64,000 bases of DNA, taken from Hamiltosporidium tvaerminnensis. Taxonomy: Eukaryota; Microsporidia; Dubosqiidae. The stretch spans positions 855,501-919,500 of the forward strand of contig CM061247.1 of NCBI GenBank assembly GCA_022605425.2, given 5' to 3'. The position numbers were made by a program, and so were the translations under genes. Positions 1-8,868 of this stretch are shown here, piece after piece (the stretch's first letter is position 1; every line of letters starts with the position of its first letter). The notes under the pieces were generated by a model that saw only the letters and a list, made by a program, of their open reading frames with translations, had not been told where the DNA came from and ran no database searches.

Positions 1-529
1 TTAAAATTTTAAAAAATGTTTGTGGCTTGATCGTTACAAAAATGTTATCATCGATCGTTAATGAATTAAAAAAATATGAAACTGCATATAAATCTTCGTT
101 TTCTATGTAAATTGTAACCTGATCTTCATTTTCAAGTGCTAGCTGATCAAATATTCCAAACGAAAGTGATATATCGTTTGGATAGCAAATCGAAAATAGG
201 TTATCGTTATATTTCGAAATTACAGGGGTATTAAAGGGGATCAATATAGAATTTTCATTTACATAATACGTTTTATTGCCTAAATTTTTGTAATTATCGT
301 TTTCTACAAACGAAATATATTCCTCGGCTTCATTTATTGCACTAAACTGTACATTCAAGCAGAAAATACTATTTAGAGTCAAAAATAATCTTAGAAACAT
401 ACAACCAATCGAAATTATATCCAAGAGACTTTTAAATGTTCGATTTCTAGATCTTATAAACATATCTAAAGATGTTTTAACCAATTTAGTGTTTTTTTTA
501 CGTTCTTTATAGATTTTCCAAATAAACAT
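1..529 (-). CDS. Partial unknown membrane or secreted protein (runs off left edge)
   Basis: An open frame runs on the minus strand from an ATG at 529, preceded in frame by a stop at 533-535, to the window edge: at least 176 codons without a stop in very AT-rich DNA, so it is probably real. The N-terminus is basic (residues 5-34), followed by a hydrophobic stretch around residues 35-58 that would act as a type II membrane anchor. If translation starts at the in-frame ATG at 400 (residue 44), the same stretch becomes a classic cleavable signal peptide. The rest (from residue 60) is acidic, rich in Asn, Tyr and Ile, with no motif I recognise. The C-terminal part lies outside the window. Microsporidia have large families of secreted proteins with this look; membership is inference only. 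Confidence 0.6.
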   Translation of the reverse strand, partial: MFIWKIYKERKKNTKLVKTSLDMFIRSRNRTFKSLLDIISIGCMFLRLFLTLNSIFCLNVQFSAINEAEEYISFVENDNYKNLGNKTYYVNENSILIPFNTPVISKYNDNLFSICYPNDISLSFGIFDQLALENEDQVTIYIENEDLYAVSYFFNSLTIDDNIFVTIKPQTFFKIL

Positions 530-535
530 CTTTCA

Positions 536-1019
536 GAAATTTAATGATTGAGGTATAAAGGATTTAAATTTAATATTTATTATGACACAGAAGAAATATA
601 TTTTTATCTTTCCGTTTGATAAAATACAAAAAATGATAAACTAATAAATAATTTTTTTTATTTAATTTTGTATTATCTTCGATTTCTTCTCTCAAAAAAA
701 TAAAAAAAGCTGTGATAAGAGCCATCTAGTTTGAATTTACCAATATCTTCATATTTAAAATTAAATTTAGGCCGTTTCAATTTGATTCTTATATTATATT
801 TCTTTGGATTTGTAATAATTTCTTACTAAAATTTTAAATAAATTTTGCTGTATTTTATTCTGTTGCCCGTTGTTTTTTTTAATGCTTTCACTTGTTAAAC
901 TAGAAAAATTTGAGTAAAAATCAGATAATATAAACACTAACCCCTTTGGATTACTTTATTAAAAAGTATCATATCTTTTTAAAACAGTGGCAAGTGTTAT
1001 ATTTGTTTTCATGACATTA
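536..1019. other. Gene-free AT-rich stretch
   Basis: No supported gene, RNA or repeat seen. Base composition matches the genomic background. Confidence 0.5.
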
Positions 1020-1680
1020 ACGCGGTTTTAGGTTTAACATAAATAACTGCTACCCAACACTCCATCAGTAACCCCTGCGACACCTACATCCCGAAGCCTT
1101 TCATTTATTAGGTGTGTAAAACCCAATCACTAGGCGAATAACGTGGCCCGGAGTTTGTTTATGTCCGTCGCAAAGAGTGTGATCGAAGGCCAAAGCCCCC
1201 CTGGGCTCCCTCAAGACCATGCAGCATTCCCACTTACTTAACACTTTCTGAATCCAATAAACTTCTCGCTAAGATATATTTCAAATACTTACATGGGGTC
1301 GACCTATACAGTGCAATACCATACTTACGGGTATAACCTTCTACTTACCTTCCCCGGGTTTTAATGGGGTATATTTTCATATCTCCCTAGCTCTTAGTCT
1401 TCTAACCCGAGTATGCAAGGCTAGATTCCATGCTTTAAAATGGCCATTACCTACGAGTTCAGCTGCGGTCTGCAATCTAGTTACATAAAAAATTACAAAT
1501 AAATTTATAGAAAAAATTTCGCCATTTCTTAGACCTCTCCTTCTCATAAAGAAACCCATAGAAACACCGAAGATATAGTGTGGGTTATTCCCACCAAACA
1601 ATGATCTCACACCAGTTTCACACACTCATTGCCAAGCAGAAAGTTTTTTAGGTGGTTATCCTCTCTCTACATATATAAAG
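1020..1680 (-). repeat. GC-richer island, right end belongs to a dispersed repeat
   Basis: This stretch is visibly richer in G+C than its surroundings and ends 42 bp before the target-site duplication of LINE copy A. Read on the minus strand, its first ~100 bases (about 1680 down to 1580) match two other loci, near 54,035 and 20,995: all contain a run like GATAACCAC, then AAAAA, then CTG(C/T)TTGG(C/T)AAT and GTG-rich sequence. An 82-codon minus-strand frame (1625-1377) is open but not recognised. It could be a long terminal repeat, a non-autonomous element or part of a structural RNA locus; I could not match it to rRNA or tRNA. Confidence 0.4.
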
Positions 1681-1721
1681 AGTAAAAGAAATATTTTTTT
1701 GTAATTATTTTAGTTAAAAGT

Positions 1722-1736
1722 ATTTTTGTCAATTAG
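1722..1736. repeat. Left target-site duplication of LINE copy A
   Basis: ATTTTTGTCAATTAG occurs here and again, identical, at 5536-5550. The two 15-mers sit exactly at the start of the element (3 nt before its ATG) and at its 3' end, as expected for target-primed reverse transcription. Confidence 0.85.
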
Positions 1737-1739
1737 GAA

Positions 1740-4733
1740 ATGGGTATAAGAAAATATGTAGGCAGCGAAAAACAAAAAGAAAAAATAATAAAGGCTGCAA
1801 ACAGGGCAAGTGAAGTGGATGTGGTAATTAGAGAGTGTAAAAACGACCAGGGAATTCCACAGCCAAGCTCATACGCATCATCCACCATCATAAATAACAC
1901 TTCTATACCACCAAGCGAAGCAAACACAAACACAAAGGTATGTTTGCTTAACACCATACCCTCGCCATCTAACCCTATGCATTCAAGCACCGTAACTCCT
2001 AGGCCAGATATAGCTGCTAGTGGGCCAAACCTTTGTACCATACCTATTTCCGAAAGGCTCGTTGTACTCCGATCACTACTCAGATCTATAGAGGCCGAGC
2101 GTCAAGAATTTATTCGATGTGTTTTTTTTGCAGTACAAACAAGGTTTGACCGAATGCCTAGAAATGGATGGAAAGAGATACAGAGCTACTATAATGAGAA
2201 GTTCTCCTGTACCGAAACTATCGATGTGCTAAAAAGAATGGCACACAATAAGACGGAAGAGGAAATTAGGCAGGAAGAGAATGGAGAGCGACGTCGAATC
2301 GCCACTTGTCTCGCCGAGCCATGTTCCTTGACCGATACTGCTCGATTTATAAGCCTGAGAGAAAAATACTTGAGTAATATCAAAAAAATATCTGAGGAGG
2401 AAATAAGAAAAGTAGTAGTCCGAACTCGAAAGCTTCCAAATGAATTGGTTGACAGTACAGTTCTTGATCTTATTAATCGAATAGTCGGTGAATATGCTGA
2501 CTCTCATGTAACTATGACGATAACAGACTTTGTCCGAATTATCCAGACAGCCCAGGTATGTTATGACGATGAAACACGTAAAGAGAGGCCAAGATCAGCG
2601 TGGAAAGAAAGCATTGAGAGTAAAATTTCAGTGTTAAAACTTTCAAAAGATATCCTCGAGAAAGCACGTAGACGGAAAGAACTCTCCTCTTCTCAAACTA
2701 AAAGTCTAAAAAAAATTATGCGAGAGTTTAATTTAGACCTAAACAAAACAAATGATCTATCGGAGGCTTTAGTTAAGAAGAATGAGCTGATAACTGTTTA
2801 CGAAAAAAAACTTACGATGTACGAAAGTAGGAAGCAATTCCGAAAAGAGAATCGTATGTTTGAGCTGTTCCGAGGTAGATATTATCGTGGCCTGTCTGAG
2901 CGTCTGGAATCCGAGCATGTGGTTAATCGTGACGAAATTGTAAGTTTTTGGTCCACAATGTGGAACAAAAATAATGAAATAGTTACGTATGATGAGTATC
3001 TGATACCTTTCGTGCCGGATACTCACCAGGCCACGTTTCCTTCACTTGATGAATTTGTAGATATTATCAATTGGCTTCCTAGCTGGAAAGCCGCCGGAAT
3101 TGATGAAATCTACAATTTTTATATCAAGAAACTTACGACTCTTCACAAATATCTTTATGATATTGTGAAAGCCATATGTTTTGAAGGAACACCACAAGCT
3201 AATTGGTTTTATCATGGGCTAACGTATCTCATTCCAAAAAGCGTACCACAAAAAGGCTCCGACTATAGGCCAATAACTTGTATGTCAAACCTTTACAAGC
3301 TGACGACAAAGTGTGTTACAAAAGTTGTTCAGCTTGAGGTGGAGAGGCGAGGGTTACTAGCAGATAATCAATTGGGTGCTGTGAGAGGTGTGCAAGGAGC
3401 GAAGGAGCAGGCCCTGCTAAATGTTGCTCTTAATAAAGAGTATGGAAACAATCTTAAGGCAACGTGGATTGATGTCAAAAAAGCGTATGATTCAATAGAT
3501 CATGCTTATTTGACACAAGTCATCGGAAACCTTAATTTACCTGATTGGATCCTGAAATTTTTTAAGGTAACAATATCAAAATGGAAAATTGATATTTCGG
3601 TAGGGTCTGAAAAAATTATGAACAAGAAGATTGATAAGGGGATTCTACAGGGAGATAGTTTGTCACTTTTATTGTTTGTGCTGTGTATGGATCCATTGAG
3701 CCGTAAACTCAATGAAGAATACGCAAAGGTGACAATACAAACGGAGGATGCATCTCACTCTACCAATCATCTCTTGTTCATTGATGATCTTAAGCTCCTT
3801 GCCAAAGATGGAACAACGCTTGAAAAGATGACGGAGGAGGTAAAAATGTTTATGAAAAATATAGGATTAGAAATAAACAGAGAGAAGTCGGCCACGAATG
3901 ATTCGTGTTGTGAGAATCCTGCTACTCTTCTTGAAGGAATAGATGTTTACAAATACCTCGGAATAATAGAAGATAGCAGAGAAATTCCAACACGTAAGTC
4001 GTTTGAGGAAGTACAAACCAAACGGATAGCGAGGGTAGAGAGACTTTGCCGCACCAGATTGAATGCAAGAAATTTATTTCAAGCTATCAATCAACATGCG
4101 ATATCTCTAATAAACTATCATATAGGTATACTTCGACTTGAACCTGGCGACTTCTCAAAGTTGGATGACGCAGTACGTGCAGTTTTAGTAAAGAACAAGA
4201 TACATCTTCGCCCAGGATGTAAAGAGCGTCTGTACCTTCCCAGAACAGAACTTGGGAGAGGTCTCCATAGTGTTGAGTTTAAAAGCGAACATATGCTTTT
4301 GCAACTCTTGGATTGTCTGGAAAAATCTAAAGAAACATCGACCAGAAGAGCAGCAATCCTTAAGGTGGAGAATGATAATAAAACCCATCTTGCACTAATA
4401 AAAGACTTTTTACAAGTAAAATACGGGATGGCAGAGGAGGTCACTAAAAATAAATTAGATGAAGCTCAACTAGCTAACTTATATAACGAAATAGAAAAAC
4501 GAAAACTACATTCAAAGTTATATAATGCTAGAAACAACGAGCTAGTAAGTGTAAATGACTCCTCAAGATGGTTAAAGAAAGGAAGTGTAAGACCGCGTGA
4601 TGAAGCAGTGTTCTGCTATATCCAGGATAGAAACGTATTTGGGGGAGCAGAAGGTGTGTGTCAACACTGCAACACGTCTAGAAAAACAGTAGACCATTTA
4701 GCAACGAGATGTGAAAAAAATGCTTGGTCATGA
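1740..4733 (+). CDS. LINE copy A reverse transcriptase ORF (5' part of polyprotein)
   Basis: 997 codons from ATG at 1740. Residues 1-130 are a poorly conserved head; about 130-400 are basic and helical, shared among copies; the reverse transcriptase spans roughly 430-740. Visible RT landmarks: YRPI in the fingers, motif A with WIDVKKAYDS (catalytic Asp578), GDSLS, and motif C FIDDLKLLAK (Asp682 and Asp683), where Met/Ile-Asp-Asp-Leu-Lys is typical of R4/Dong elements. A CCHC finger (Cys974, Cys977, His986, Cys991) closes the frame. The last few codons after Cys991 are out of frame because of the extra A; in other copies the reading continues straight into the endonuclease. The product would copy element RNA at a nicked target. 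Confidence 0.88.
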   Translation: MGIRKYVGSEKQKEKIIKAANRASEVDVVIRECKNDQGIPQPSSYASSTIINNTSIPPSEANTNTKVCLLNTIPSPSNPMHSSTVTPRPDIAASGPNLCTIPISERLVVLRSLLRSIEAERQEFIRCVFFAVQTRFDRMPRNGWKEIQSYYNEKFSCTETIDVLKRMAHNKTEEEIRQEENGERRRIATCLAEPCSLTDTARFISLREKYLSNIKKISEEEIRKVVVRTRKLPNELVDSTVLDLINRIVGEYADSHVTMTITDFVRIIQTAQVCYDDETRKERPRSAWKESIESKISVLKLSKDILEKARRRKELSSSQTKSLKKIMREFNLDLNKTNDLSEALVKKNELITVYEKKLTMYESRKQFRKENRMFELFRGRYYRGLSERLESEHVVNRDEIVSFWSTMWNKNNEIVTYDEYLIPFVPDTHQATFPSLDEFVDIINWLPSWKAAGIDEIYNFYIKKLTTLHKYLYDIVKAICFEGTPQANWFYHGLTYLIPKSVPQKGSDYRPITCMSNLYKLTTKCVTKVVQLEVERRGLLADNQLGAVRGVQGAKEQALLNVALNKEYGNNLKATWIDVKKAYDSIDHAYLTQVIGNLNLPDWILKFFKVTISKWKIDISVGSEKIMNKKIDKGILQGDSLSLLLFVLCMDPLSRKLNEEYAKVTIQTEDASHSTNHLLFIDDLKLLAKDGTTLEKMTEEVKMFMKNIGLEINREKSATNDSCCENPATLLEGIDVYKYLGIIEDSREIPTRKSFEEVQTKRIARVERLCRTRLNARNLFQAINQHAISLINYHIGILRLEPGDFSKLDDAVRAVLVKNKIHLRPGCKERLYLPRTELGRGLHSVEFKSEHMLLQLLDCLEKSKETSTRRAAILKVENDNKTHLALIKDFLQVKYGMAEEVTKNKLDEAQLANLYNEIEKRKLHSKLYNARNNELVSVNDSSRWLKKGSVRPRDEAVFCYIQDRNVFGGAEGVCQHCNTSRKTVDHLATRCEKNAWS

Positions 4734-5496
4734 CTATACTAGACGACACAATGAAGTGGTACGATGTATACATTTGCTCTTGTTAAATAAATATAAATTC
4801 AAGTCTTCAAAACGAATCAGAAGCCACTCAGTTCAAGAAATTCTTGATAATGAGTATGCAGAGATAAGAGTGGACACCAGAATAAAAACTGATGTCAAAA
4901 TTCGAAATAATAGGCCAGATATATTCGTTTTAGACAAGAGACGAAATAAGATTACCCTCATTGAAGTAGGAATCACCTCCCAAGACTCACTTCAAATAGT
5001 TGAAACAGAGAAACTTAGGAAGTATGACCTATTAGCAAATGAGCTGGGTCTTATTTACAAATGTAGTGTAGAGATAATTCCTTATGTGATAACATGGGAC
5101 GGTATTGTGACAAAATACCATAAGACTTATCTTAAAAGATTACAAATACCCATAAATGTAGAGGCATACATTCAGTCCATAGTACTTAAGAAGACAGTCG
5201 AAACAATTTCCTTTGATCGACGAAGAGGACTTGAGTCAGGACCAAGTGCCGAAGAGAGCTGGGAGAGAGCGTCATTAAGTGTTATTATAGGAGCTGAGAG
5301 GCATAAACAGCCAACACCCCCCTTAAAAGAAGTGAAGAACCAGGAAGATAGTGTTAAACAAGTAAATTCAAAAAATATTTTACCCCTTATTTTAGATGAC
5401 GTAACCAGACCAGAGGAACCGACGATAGACATTAATGATAAGTCGGATGTAGAAAAAGAGAATAAAGTGATTAAAGTGATGGAAGAAATTAGTTAA
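4711..5496 (+). CDS. LINE copy A restriction-like endonuclease ORF (3' part of polyprotein)
   Basis: Open frame continuing the polyprotein after the homopolymer shift. The frame opens at a GTG (4711) that is not a real start; the sequence is normally fused to the upstream RT frame, with which it overlaps by 23 nt. It carries the restriction-like endonuclease signature: RPD (Asp70 of this frame), Asp75, then IEVGI (Glu85), a PD-(D/E)xK-type site that nicks target DNA in R2/R4 elements. The tail from about residue 175 is acidic and Glu-rich and varies between copies. Whether ribosomal slippage on the A run could still make the fusion is unknown; a simple insertion or a sequencing error in the homopolymer is more likely. 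Confidence 0.82.
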   Translation: MKKMLGHDYTRRHNEVVRCIHLLLLNKYKFKSSKRIRSHSVQEILDNEYAEIRVDTRIKTDVKIRNNRPDIFVLDKRRNKITLIEVGITSQDSLQIVETEKLRKYDLLANELGLIYKCSVEIIPYVITWDGIVTKYHKTYLKRLQIPINVEAYIQSIVLKKTVETISFDRRRGLESGPSAEESWERASLSVIIGAERHKQPTPPLKEVKNQEDSVKQVNSKNILPLILDDVTRPEEPTIDINDKSDVEKENKVIKVMEEIS

Positions 5497-5535
5497 ACGA
5501 GAGAAAATTTCTTAACCCAGAATTTTATTAAATAA

Positions 5536-5550
5536 ATTTTTGTCAATTAG
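5536..5550. repeat. Right target-site duplication of LINE copy A
   Basis: Identical 15-mer to 1722-1736, directly after the element's 3' tail. Confidence 0.85.
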
Positions 5551-6179
5551 ATCTTATTTCTTCATGTCTTAAAATTTTCAAATTTTTAGATTAAAATACA
5601 AAAGAGTGCGTATATAAGAGAAAATAAAAAAACTAGTGAGGAGATAAACATAAAAAATCGAAAAGGAAAAGTGCATAAAAGGTCTAAATTTTTTTATTTT
5701 TTCTATTTGATGGTAATTTTTCATAATTTGATTTTTCTGATATTTTTTCAGATTCTTTCTTTTTAAATTTTTTCTTAATTTTTACAAGTTCTGTTACATT
5801 TTTTTCTTTTCCTTTTTTACTACTTTTTAAATTATTTTCAATATTTTTTTTAATTTGTGTAAATATTTTTTCTGTTTAAATGGTCGCGATATATTAAAAT
5901 CTTTTAATTCCTCGCAAAATAATAGATTTCCGACCAACACAGTCGTTTCCCGCCGAAAAAAAATAAAAGCAATTTTTTTCAGGTTCCATAAGATTTAGCA
6001 GATTTGATAATCTGCTGTATTTTAATTTTGACATTAGGGTGGATTCCGTAAAGGGGCATTAGGTGATGTAACGTTTTAATATGCACAATTATTTACTGTT
6101 CCTCTGGGGCGATTTCTCCCTTATAAATTAGACGTATTTATTTATTGTTTTGGCTTTTAAACCCCATTCTTCACGTTAA
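5551..6179. other. Gene-free AT-rich stretch
   Basis: Long T and A tracts; no gene, RNA or clear repeat seen. Confidence 0.5.
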
Positions 6180-7060
6180 TTGCTTGTCTTAAACGAGCTT
6201 TTGACCCCTTTACACTCTGCTTTTTGTATAAAACTCATAAACCTCTTCTAAACTCATTTCAGCTTTTGTTTTTGACTCAAGTTCCCTTCGTCGATCTAAA
6301 GATATTGTTTCGAATATTTTCACATCTACTATAAACTAAATATGTGTCGCCTTATCATGGGTATTTTCATGTTATCTAAAATAAATCATATTGAGTTTTG
6401 TTTTAATGTACTCTGAAGTTGGCAAATAATCAAATATCTTACCTTCTATTTATATATATAAAGCCCAGGTTATTGGTTAGTAAATCAGAATCTTAACTTT
6501 ATTTGTTCAAATATTTCGAAGTGATCTTAGCAAGTCATTCCCACTTCAGCTAGGATTTTATTGTTTAAACTTTTGTTTAAAATATATCTCGTCTATTATT
6601 TTGTATTCTGAAATTATTTAATTCCGATGTCCCTCTTTACTCCAGAATACTATTATCAAAGATCTCTCGAACCAAGTGATACCGAATTTGCTTCAAAAAT
6701 TTAAAATTATATTATTCGCTATGAGTAAATGTGAACATTGTATAAGTTTAATATGTTGTCTCTATTATCAGTTTCGTGATTTCGCCCAATTTTACTTGCT
6801 AATTTCTCTATTCCCTCGCTAGATTTACTGCAATGGAGAGAAAACCTTCTGATCCCCAGATTATATTTCGATCTTAAAATAAACAGAAAATTGGTTTATC
6901 GTTCAGTATTATGTTCTCTTTCTGTAATTTACAGGATGTAATTAAACCTATTAGCTCACTGTTTCTATTATCTTTTAGCTTAGCCGCAAGCTTAATTTTA
7001 ATTTTCGTAATATAAGTTGTTTTTCAGAGTCTCCTATTTTTTATTCTTAGTTAATTACTC
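6180..7060 (-). mobile_element. Heavily decayed LINE remnant
   Basis: By-eye comparison with the minus-strand copies C and D finds matching words in the same order: the GACTCAAG...TCGTCGATC segment near 6290, the TATTGGTTAGTAAATC and TTCAAATATTTCGAAGTGA segments near 6470-6525 (endonuclease region), and the zinc-finger region near 6830-6880. Every frame is broken by stops and indels. This is the 3' third of an old copy, truncated before the RT core. Confidence 0.6.
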
Positions 7061-7525
7061 TTTGAATCTTATTACTTAAAAGAAGTATTTTATATATGCG
7101 AGATGAATTCTATTTATGTTGATCACAGTTAGGATAACTGCTCTTCTTTTCTTATTTTTTTATATTTTTGCAGAAAATCTAAAAGTTGCAAAAACAAATA
7201 TTTTATTTAAGACTCAACCCGTTTTTTACTTCCTAAAAGTTCCTTTTAGAAGTAAAGACGTGCGTTACATCATTTGCGTAAATATTTTATCCAATTTATG
7301 AAATGAAAACATTTATCTTTTTTTCCAAATCGAAATTAAACCTGGGTTTAAATTGTACATAATTATTATGGTTATTGTATTTTCTGCTCTGATTTCTTTT
7401 CATTAAAATATCTTCTGTATGTAACAACAGTGTTCAATAATTATCTGATTATATTAAAATATTTATGAAATTAAATAAAAATACATTTTTATATTCTTAA
7501 TCTTTTTAAACTGCATAACAAATCT
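7061..7525. other. Intergenic stretch upstream of the Mlh3-like gene
   Basis: A 61-codon frame at 7116-7301 is open but not recognised and is probably chance. I looked here for a missing GHKL ATPase domain of the downstream Mlh3-like gene and did not see one; a stop lies in frame at 7472. Confidence 0.45.
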
Positions 7526-8497
7526 ATGGAGCATTTTTTAACGTTTTTTAAAACGTTGAAATCAGGAGGTGGGAATTTTTTGAAAATGAATCTTTATAAA
7601 TCAACAATACATATTGATAATACAATCTCATTATTAAATGATAACAAGAAAATATCAAATTCTATAATATTCCTACAACAGCCGATCATTTACGAAAAAT
7701 TTATAAGTTCCACTACAAAAACTACTAAGCATAACGAATTAATATATTTCACCACAATTAATGATATTCCTAAGTCAGAATTATCTACCTACAAAACACA
7801 GAAGAATAAAAGTAATTGGAATTTCGATAATTCAAATATTCATTCTTCTACTGAATACGGTCTAACTCTTATTTATAAGATGAAACCTATTTTTTTACAA
7901 AAGTTTATTTTTGAATTGAAATTAAATGAAATTTATTTTGAAAACGGAATATTATTTATTAAAATAGATAAAATAATTGAAAAAATACAAAATAATATTT
8001 TTAAAGACAATGCCTCATGTTTTCCGAATTTTATTACTTCAGAAATCACTGTAGAATTTCAAGAGTTACTTGATGAAAATAGAAATAAATTAAACATAAA
8101 ATATAAAAATCAGAATTCTAAGAAACCTTACATGTTTCATAACAGTAATACGGTAAATATTTCTAAATATGAAATATCTAAAGAATCATTGATAGGACAA
8201 TTTAATAACGAATTTATTATAATAAAAAATCATAAAAGCTTATTTATTTTAGATCAACACGCTATCCACGAAAGAATAAGATTAGAAAAATTTATTAAAA
8301 ATAGAAATATCAAAGAATCAATAACTGAAACAGAATTAGAAATTTTAAAAAGTAAAGCATGTAGAGGAGCAATAAAATTTGGAGACAATTTAAATGATAA
8401 AGAACTTACTAAAATATTAGAAGAAATCAAATATTGTGATCATCCTTTTATTTGTGCACACGGAAGACCTTCTATAAGATATTTAAATGAAAATTAA
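7526..8497 (+). CDS. MLH3: Mlh3-like MutL endonuclease domain protein without ATPase
   Basis: 323 codons from ATG at 7526. The C-terminal third is a MutL C-terminal nuclease domain of Mlh3 type. It has the metal-binding motif DQHA-x2-E-x4-E (Asp243 to Glu254), the ACR-GAIKFGD segment (Ala278 on), and CAHGRPS (Cys310 to Ser316), close to the end of the protein as in Mlh3. MutLgamma (Mlh1-Mlh3) nicks DNA in mismatch repair and meiotic crossing over. Two oddities: residues 1-225 show no GHKL ATPase motifs, though MutL proteins normally have a ~330-residue ATPase half, and only 35 residues separate DQHA from ACR, where yeast and animal Mlh3 have well over 100. So the dimerisation/regulatory insert is gone or minimal. 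It may be a relic of a larger gene or a reduced nuclease. The family call is firm; the function is not. Confidence 0.8.
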   Translation: MEHFLTFFKTLKSGGGNFLKMNLYKSTIHIDNTISLLNDNKKISNSIIFLQQPIIYEKFISSTTKTTKHNELIYFTTINDIPKSELSTYKTQKNKSNWNFDNSNIHSSTEYGLTLIYKMKPIFLQKFIFELKLNEIYFENGILFIKIDKIIEKIQNNIFKDNASCFPNFITSEITVEFQELLDENRNKLNIKYKNQNSKKPYMFHNSNTVNISKYEISKESLIGQFNNEFIIIKNHKSLFILDQHAIHERIRLEKFIKNRNIKESITETELEILKSKACRGAIKFGDNLNDKELTKILEEIKYCDHPFICAHGRPSIRYLNEN

Positions 8498-8868
8498 AAT
8501 AAATAAAACTATACTTACGTAACTTATTTATTTCTAACTTTTATAAAAAAATTATTTATCATTTTGTTTTAAAACAAAATAAATAAAAATTTCATATTGA
8601 ACACATATTGTTAATAATTTCTATAAAATTCTAATTTGTAATTTGAATGAGAACAACTTTTATTTCATATTTTTCTTTTACATTAAAAAATACTCCACAT
8701 ACTGTATTTATATTTTTATTAAATTTGAAATTGTATATTAACAAACATAAATCAAGAGATTAGCTTAATAGATGTGGAAAAGTAGAAGTAAATTTGCAAA
8801 TTTTAAATTTATCAAATTAGTTTAAAAAAATATAAATGGAAATATTAATTAAATTAAATTAGACTTTA
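8498..8868. other. Intergenic stretch between convergent genes
   Basis: AT-rich spacer between the 3' ends of the Mlh3-like gene and DcpS; nothing further seen. Confidence 0.5.

Larger units (their letters stand above)
1737..5535 (+). mobile_element. LINE copy A: R4/Dong-like non-LTR retrotransposon, nearly intact
   Basis: A 3.8-kb element bounded by a 15-bp duplication. It starts essentially at its own ATG (1740), so it has almost no 5' untranslated leader. One polyprotein is encoded, broken into two frames by a single extra A in a homopolymer (7 A at 4714-4720 where the other copies have 6). Order: N-terminal region, reverse transcriptase, CCHC zinc finger, restriction-like endonuclease, acidic tail, short 3' tail ending near a TTAAATAA-like sequence. 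Gene order and motifs are those of the R2/R4/Dong group, which have a C-terminal endonuclease rather than an N-terminal APE. It is the copy with the fewest lesions in the window and still has the FIDD catalytic motif. Confidence 0.9.

Noticed and set aside
1377-1625. 82-codon minus-strand frame in the GC-richer island
   Set aside because: No recognisable domain; higher GC lengthens chance frames. Kept only as part of the island description.
1020-1680. Ribosomal RNA fragment, since R4-type LINEs can insert in 28S rDNA
   Set aside because: I could not find universally conserved rRNA words on either strand, and the LINE's target duplication lies outside the island.
4711-4719. Separate second gene starting at GTG in LINE copy A
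   Set aside because: Other copies read straight through from zinc finger to endonuclease; the break is one extra A.
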